Assembly (NCBI GenBank): GCA_964501265.1
Contig: CAZCSK010000001.1
Coordinates: forward strand, 124,001 to 188,000
DNA from: CAZCSK01 sp964501265
GTDB taxonomy: Bacteria; Actinomycetota; CADDZG01; JAHWKV01
Direction: 5' to 3'
DNA: 64,000 bases
The position numbers and the translations under genes are program-made. The notes under the pieces are model-generated. The model made no database searches. It saw nothing but the letters and a program-made list of their open reading frames with translations, and was not told the DNA's origin. Position 1 is the stretch's first letter. The number at the start of each line of letters is the position of its first letter. Shown here piece by piece: positions 60,528 through 64,000 of this stretch.

Positions 60528-61409
60528 TTGCACGTTTTCGTAGCCGGCGCTACCGGCGCTCTCGGCCGCCCGCTCGTGCGGCTGCTGATCGAGCAAGGTC
60601 ACTCTGTCACGGGCCTCACCCAGTTCCGGCCCGACGTGGTCGAACAATTGGGGGCTCGGCCCGCGGTGGGCAACGCCCTCAATGCTGAGGTCCTGAAAAA
60701 ACTCGTAGCCGAAGCGGCCCCCGACGCAGTGGTGCACGCTCTCACCCGTATCCCGCAGTCGATCGACGTCACGCCAGCCGCGATGCGATTGAACGATCTC
60801 ATCCGAATCAAAGGGACGCTCAACTTGATAGAAGCGAGCAAGGGAACCGACAACCTGGTCGCAGGAAGCGTCACGTTCGCATTCAGGGGTCGTTCAGAAG
60901 ACAAAATGCAGCCCATTCATAACATGGGGCCCCTTCAACAAACGATCGAGGCCGTTGAGTCCCTCGAGCGTCAAGTACTCGAGGCACAAGGTTGCGTCTT
61001 GAGGTTCGGATACTTCTACGGCCCGGGTACGTCTGTAAGCGAGCAATGGCCGGCGGCACTAAAGGCCGAAAAGTTTCCAATAGTTGGCGAAGGCACAGGG
61101 TGGTGGAGCTTCATCCACGTCGACGACGCAGCAGCGGCCGTCCTGGTCGCACTGAAGGCCGCCGCAGGTGCCGAGACCTTTAACATCGTCGACGACGAGC
61201 CGATCCTCGCCGCACAAGCCCTTGACTTCATGGCTGAGTCAGTCGGGGCCCAACCCCCGAAACGGACGCTTCCTGTAGGTCCCGCCCGCGTTAAGCACTT
61301 CTTCAATGAGGGGACCGGAGCGTCCAACTCCAAAGCCCGCTCGATTCTCGGATGGACCCCGCGATACGCGAGCCTCAAAGAGGGCTTCAACGCCAGCGGT
61401 CAAGCCTGA
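60528..61409 (+). CDS. NAD-dependent epimerase/dehydratase family protein
   Basis: Extended short-chain dehydrogenase of 293 residues. VFVAGATGALGRPLVRLLIEQG (about 3-24) is the nucleotide-binding loop. A Tyr appears in FGYFYGPGTS, and WWSFIHVDDAAAAVLVAL is the usual substrate-domain segment; the classical YxxxK is not obvious, so it may be an atypical reductase-like member. The TTG start at 60528 follows sdhB by 1 nt. Substrate unknown. Confidence 0.78.
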   Translation: MHVFVAGATGALGRPLVRLLIEQGHSVTGLTQFRPDVVEQLGARPAVGNALNAEVLKKLVAEAAPDAVVHALTRIPQSIDVTPAAMRLNDLIRIKGTLNLIEASKGTDNLVAGSVTFAFRGRSEDKMQPIHNMGPLQQTIEAVESLERQVLEAQGCVLRFGYFYGPGTSVSEQWPAALKAEKFPIVGEGTGWWSFIHVDDAAAAVLVALKAAAGAETFNIVDDEPILAAQALDFMAESVGAQPPKRTLPVGPARVKHFFNEGTGASNSKARSILGWTPRYASLKEGFNASGQA

Positions 61410-61450
61410 GCAGAGGCGACCACAGTAGATGGGTCCGCAAGAAGGTCTAG

Positions 61451-61456
61451 TAGGGT
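61451..61456 (+). promoter_or_regulatory. -10 element (TAGGGT) of a leaderless promoter for the YdcF-like gene
   Basis: TAGGGT lies 6 nt before GTG 61463. Confidence 0.5.
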
Positions 61457-61462
61457 CAACCG

Positions 61463-62041
61463 GTGCGCTTTCTCTTAAAAGTGACCGCCGGCATTCTGGC
61501 AATCTCGATCGTCTTTGTCGGGCTGGCTGCCGCCGAAGTGCTGCAGGCATCAAAACTCGACGAGCGGCCCGCGTCGGATGCAATCGTAGTAATGGGGGCC
61601 GCGCAATACAATGGGCGGCCTTCGGTAGTCTTCCAGGCGAGGCTCGACCATGCCCGGACGCTCTTTGAGGAAAACGCGGCGCCACTTATTGTCGTCCTCG
61701 GCGGCAAACGACCTGGCGACCGAGTCACTGAGGCTCAGGCGGGGGCGGCTTACTTGGAGAAGAGCCTGCCCGTCGACAAGGTTACTGGGGTCAAATCCGG
61801 ATCCAACACCTTGGAGAGTTTTCGGAACTTCACCGGACTCGCAGAAGAGCGCGGAATCAAGAAGATCCTGATCGTGAGCGACCCTCTGCATCTCGCCAGG
61901 GCCCGCGAAATCGCCGGGAACTTTGGGTTCGTGGTGGCCGTTTCAGGCTCAAAGATCCCCGAGAGTGCAGAACGCAAACAGCTGGTTCTTGTCCGAGAAT
62001 GTCTCACGCTTGCCCATTACCGGCTGTTCGGGCGCAATTAA
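61463..62041 (+). CDS. YdcF-like DUF218 membrane-anchored protein
   Basis: The 192-residue protein has an N-terminal transmembrane helix (about 3-22) and a DUF218 domain (about 35-190). AIVVMGAAQYNGRPS, VVLGGKRPGDRVTEA, SGSNTLESFRNF and IVSDPLHLARA are the family motifs. DUF218 proteins (YdcF, SanA, ElyC) are linked to envelope maintenance and may bind nucleotide-like ligands. The GTG start is supported by TAGGGT 6 nt upstream. Confidence 0.82.
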   Translation: MRFLLKVTAGILAISIVFVGLAAAEVLQASKLDERPASDAIVVMGAAQYNGRPSVVFQARLDHARTLFEENAAPLIVVLGGKRPGDRVTEAQAGAAYLEKSLPVDKVTGVKSGSNTLESFRNFTGLAEERGIKKILIVSDPLHLARAREIAGNFGFVVAVSGSKIPESAERKQLVLVRECLTLAHYRLFGRN

Positions 62042-62046
62042 CAACG

Positions 62047-62052
62047 TAGGCT
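62047..62052 (+). promoter_or_regulatory. -10 element (TAGGCT) of a leaderless promoter for the isocitrate dehydrogenase gene
   Basis: TAGGCT lies 6 nt before ATG 62059, just after the stop of the previous gene. Confidence 0.5.
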
Positions 62053-62058
62053 CTTGCC

Positions 62059-63117
62059 ATGCGGCATTTGATTACGCTCATCCCAGGCGACGGCATCGGC
62101 CCGGAGGTTTCCCATGCAGCGTTGCGTGCGATCGAGGCCACCGGCGTGCAGATCGATTGGGATGTCCAAAATGCCGGCGCCGAAGTGGCCGAGAGCGAGG
62201 GTTCACCGATGCCGGATCGAGTACTGCAATCCATCGCGCGCAACAAAGTAGCCCTCAAAGGCCCCGTCACAACTCCCGTCGGCAAGGGATTTCGAAGCGT
62301 CAACGTAACGCTTCGCACCGAGCTGGACCTGTACGCGCTGCTACGCCCCTGCAAGCTCTATCCCGGAGTTCCTACCCGTCACGCAGGGACCGATCTGATA
62401 GTCGTTCGCGAGAACACCGAGGATCTGTATGCGGGAATCGAGTTCGAAGCCAACACGACGGATAACCAGAAGCTGCGCGACTACCTGCGCTACTTCCGCG
62501 GATTTCATCTGACACCGGACACTGGCATCACCGTGAAGCCGATCTCGATCACTGCAACGCGGCGTATCGTCCGATTCGCTTTCGAACATGCGGTCCGCCT
62601 GGGACGCAAGAAAGTCACAGTCGGACACAAGGCAAACATCATGAAGTACTCCGACGGCCCCTTTCTTGTAACAGCACAGGAAATCTCGAGCGAATTTCCT
62701 GACATTGAGTTCGAAGAAATGCAACTTGACGAGCTCGCCATGTGGCTTGTTTGGGAACCAAACCAAATGGACGTGCTATTGCTGCCCAATCTCTACGGCG
62801 ACATCCTTAGCGACTTGTGTGCAGGATTGATCGGGGGGCTTGGCCTGGCCCCGGGCGTCAACCTGGGCGACGAAATCGCGGTCTTCGAAGCCACCCACGG
62901 CTCGGCCCCCGACATCGCGGGAAAGGGCGTCGCCAATCCGTGTGGAATCATGCTGTCGGCCGTGATGATGCTTCGGCATATCGGTGAAAAAGATACCTCC
63001 GAGCGTTTGGAAACAGCGATTGCTGGGGTGCTTGCCGAGCGAAAATCTGTCACTCGGGATCTTGGTGGCGACGCCGGGACCGAGCAATTCACGGATGCGG
63101 TGATCGCCCGCCTGTAG
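62059..63117 (+). CDS. NAD-dependent isocitrate dehydrogenase (isocitrate/isopropylmalate family)
   Basis: The 352-residue decarboxylating dehydrogenase produces 2-oxoglutarate from isocitrate. LIPGDGIGPEV, SVNVTLRTELDLYALLRPCK (Ser/Asn/Arg substrate site of the IDH3-type group), RENTEDLYAGIE and NLYGDILSDLCAGLIGG are clear. In the cofactor loop HGSAPDIAGKG, Asp-Ile replaces the Lys-Tyr of NADP enzymes, indicating NAD. Isopropylmalate or homoisocitrate dehydrogenase is possible but the context (sdh, mdh) favours the TCA cycle. Confidence 0.88.
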   Translation: MRHLITLIPGDGIGPEVSHAALRAIEATGVQIDWDVQNAGAEVAESEGSPMPDRVLQSIARNKVALKGPVTTPVGKGFRSVNVTLRTELDLYALLRPCKLYPGVPTRHAGTDLIVVRENTEDLYAGIEFEANTTDNQKLRDYLRYFRGFHLTPDTGITVKPISITATRRIVRFAFEHAVRLGRKKVTVGHKANIMKYSDGPFLVTAQEISSEFPDIEFEEMQLDELAMWLVWEPNQMDVLLLPNLYGDILSDLCAGLIGGLGLAPGVNLGDEIAVFEATHGSAPDIAGKGVANPCGIMLSAVMMLRHIGEKDTSERLETAIAGVLAERKSVTRDLGGDAGTEQFTDAVIARL

Positions 63118-63120
63118 GAT
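63115..63120 (+). promoter_or_regulatory. -10 element (TAGGAT) of a leaderless promoter for the ACT protein
   Basis: TAGGAT lies 7 nt before ATG 63128; its TAG is the stop codon of the isocitrate dehydrogenase gene. Confidence 0.45.
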
Positions 63121-63127
63121 TGCTTAA

Positions 63128-63505
63128 ATGACGACCGAAATAATTGTCGAAGCCGAAGATCGCCCTGGCATCCTCGCCACAATCGGAGAGCTGTTTGGGG
63201 AGATCGATATCAACATCGTGGCCGCGGCTGCTTTTACGTTCGCGGGCAAAGGTCACCTTCATTTCGTCGTCACCGAGGATGCCCGGGCGGTCGCCGCCCT
63301 TGAGCGTGCCGGATTCAAGATCATGCAGATTCACGAGGTTCTCTCGGTCACCTTAGACGACAAGCCCGGAGAACTCGGCCGCTACGCGCGCAAACTCGCC
63401 GACTCAGGCGTGAACATCGTGTCGATTTACACGGCCGGTGCCAGAAGTGGCGAAAAGGAATTGATCTTGGCCGTAGACAACATGGAAGCCGCCAAAAGCC
63501 GGTAG
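63128..63505 (+). CDS. tandem ACT-domain protein
   Basis: The 125-residue protein consists of two ACT domains (about 1-68 and 70-125): IIVEAEDRPGILATIGELFG and SVTLDDKPGELGRYARKLAD start each one. ACT domains bind amino acids or other small ligands and regulate enzymes; no catalytic domain is attached. It is convergent with malate dehydrogenase and 10 nt after isocitrate dehydrogenase, but no target can be named. Confidence 0.82.
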   Translation: MTTEIIVEAEDRPGILATIGELFGEIDINIVAAAAFTFAGKGHLHFVVTEDARAVAALERAGFKIMQIHEVLSVTLDDKPGELGRYARKLADSGVNIVSIYTAGARSGEKELILAVDNMEAAKSR

Positions 63506-63514
63506 GCAAGACTG

Positions 63515-64000
63515 CTACAAGTTTGCCAACTCCGCGCACTTGGCTCGAATAGCTTCGGCCGCGGCCCTCAGCAGTCCTAACTCGGCTTCATCGAGATCCA
63601 GCTCCACGATTTCTTCAACACCCGCTCGTCCAAGGCGGGCGGGAACTCCGAGATACGTATCGCTGATCCCGTACTCCCCCGTCACCCATGCGCTGACCGG
63701 TAATACCTCCTTGGTATCGCCGAGGATGGCGTTCACCATCTTGGCGACAGACGCCGACGGAGCGTAGTAGGCGCTTCCCTTTTGAAGCAACGCCACAACT
63801 TCAGCCCCGCCGTTGGCCGTGCGCTCGTACAGACGGGCAAGAGTGGCTTCATCGACAAGTTCGGTGAGAGGCTTTCCGTCTACTGTCGCTTGACGAGGAA
63901 GTGGCACCATCTGGTCACCGTGAGAACCTAGGGTCATCGCCTCGACAACCAGCGGCGACACCCCCAGCTCCTCGGCGATGTTGGTTGCCAGCCTGGCGGA
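63515..64000 (-). CDS. mdh: malate dehydrogenase, C-terminal part (runs off the window)
   Basis: The visible 161 residues are the C-terminal part of a lactate-dehydrogenase-like malate dehydrogenase: SARLATNIAEELG with the substrate Arg, TLGSHGDQMVPLPRQAT with the catalytic His, and SVAKMVNAILGDTKEVLPVS. The reading frame continues through the right edge of the window. It interconverts malate and oxaloacetate in the TCA cycle and near the end point of the ethylmalonyl-CoA route. Confidence 0.93.
   Translation of the reverse strand, partial: SARLATNIAEELGVSPLVVEAMTLGSHGDQMVPLPRQATVDGKPLTELVDEATLARLYERTANGGAEVVALLQKGSAYYAPSASVAKMVNAILGDTKEVLPVSAWVTGEYGISDTYLGVPARLGRAGVEEIVELDLDEAELGLLRAAAEAIRAKCAELANL

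Overview
The window reads as a scaffold from an uncultivated, high-GC actinobacterium (Actinomycetota). Supporting signs are a LytR-CpsA-Psr protein, an actinobacterial-type acyl-CoA carboxylase with a small epsilon-like subunit, an F420-dependent NADP reductase, an LPATG sortase substrate, frequent GTG and TTG starts, and many starts preceded 6-8 nt upstream by a -10-like TANNNT (leaderless transcripts). Two runs of exactly 100 N (36434-36533 and 48700-48799) show it is a scaffolded draft assembly; both gaps fall inside tandem repeats. I cannot place the class. No tRNA, rRNA, CRISPR array, integrase or transposase was recognised.

Layout. 0.1-3.1 kb: exported proteins. 3.1-7.5 kb: cell-surface glycan genes (LCP ligase and three glycosyltransferases). 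7.5-11.5 kb: a tightly overlapping operon of thiolase, acyl-CoA dehydrogenase, MetF-like protein and DUF2007 protein, beside a divergent methylmalonyl-CoA epimerase. 11.5-14.8 kb: membrane protein, AbrB/RelE-type toxin-antitoxin pair, hypothetical. 14.8-25.0 kb: ethylmalonyl-CoA pathway and propionyl-CoA genes (ccr, carboxyltransferase and epsilon-like subunits, double-domain 3-hydroxyacyl-CoA dehydrogenase, glyoxylate-type aminotransferase, ethylmalonyl-CoA mutase). 25.0-30.2 kb: a ResA-like gene with an in-frame TGA at its redox site (candidate selenoprotein), an L,D-transpeptidase, a GGDEF/ribbon-helix-helix fusion, a second acyl-CoA dehydrogenase, DUF2993 and an ArsR-SRPBCC regulator. 30.3-35.2 kb: two adjacent adenylate-cyclase/NB-ARC paralogues. 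35.2-38.1 kb: RTX-type protein. 38.2-43.4 kb: leucine/isovalerate catabolic operon. 43.8-48.3 kb: giant LPATG surface protein. 48.2-55.1 kb: biotin ligase, DUF885 peptidase, biotin-carrying carboxylase subunit, F420:NADP reductase and methylmalonyl-CoA mutase large subunit. 55.1-64 kb: ZIP transporter, succinate dehydrogenase genes interrupted by a CADD-like diiron protein, NAD-isocitrate dehydrogenase, ACT protein and malate dehydrogenase.

How it works together. Thiolase, 3-hydroxyacyl-CoA dehydrogenase, Ccr, epimerase, Ecm, carboxylase, Mcm and succinate dehydrogenase supply much of a route that assimilates acetyl-CoA through crotonyl-, ethylmalonyl-, methylmalonyl- and succinyl-CoA; the leucine operon feeds acetyl-CoA and acetoacetate into it. 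Methylsuccinyl-CoA dehydrogenase, mesaconyl-CoA hydratase and malyl-CoA lyase are not in the window.

The least ordinary features are (1) the candidate selenoprotein with a SECIS-like hairpin; (2) a ~75-bp GC-rich imperfectly palindromic element carried in frame inside an enoyl-CoA hydratase, tandemly inside biotin ligase, and at the mutase/reductase junction where it supplies one gene's stop and the next gene's start; (3) a second, intergenic palindromic repeat family; and (4) a CADD-like protein between sdhA and sdhB that retains the residues of the self-sacrificing pABA synthase.
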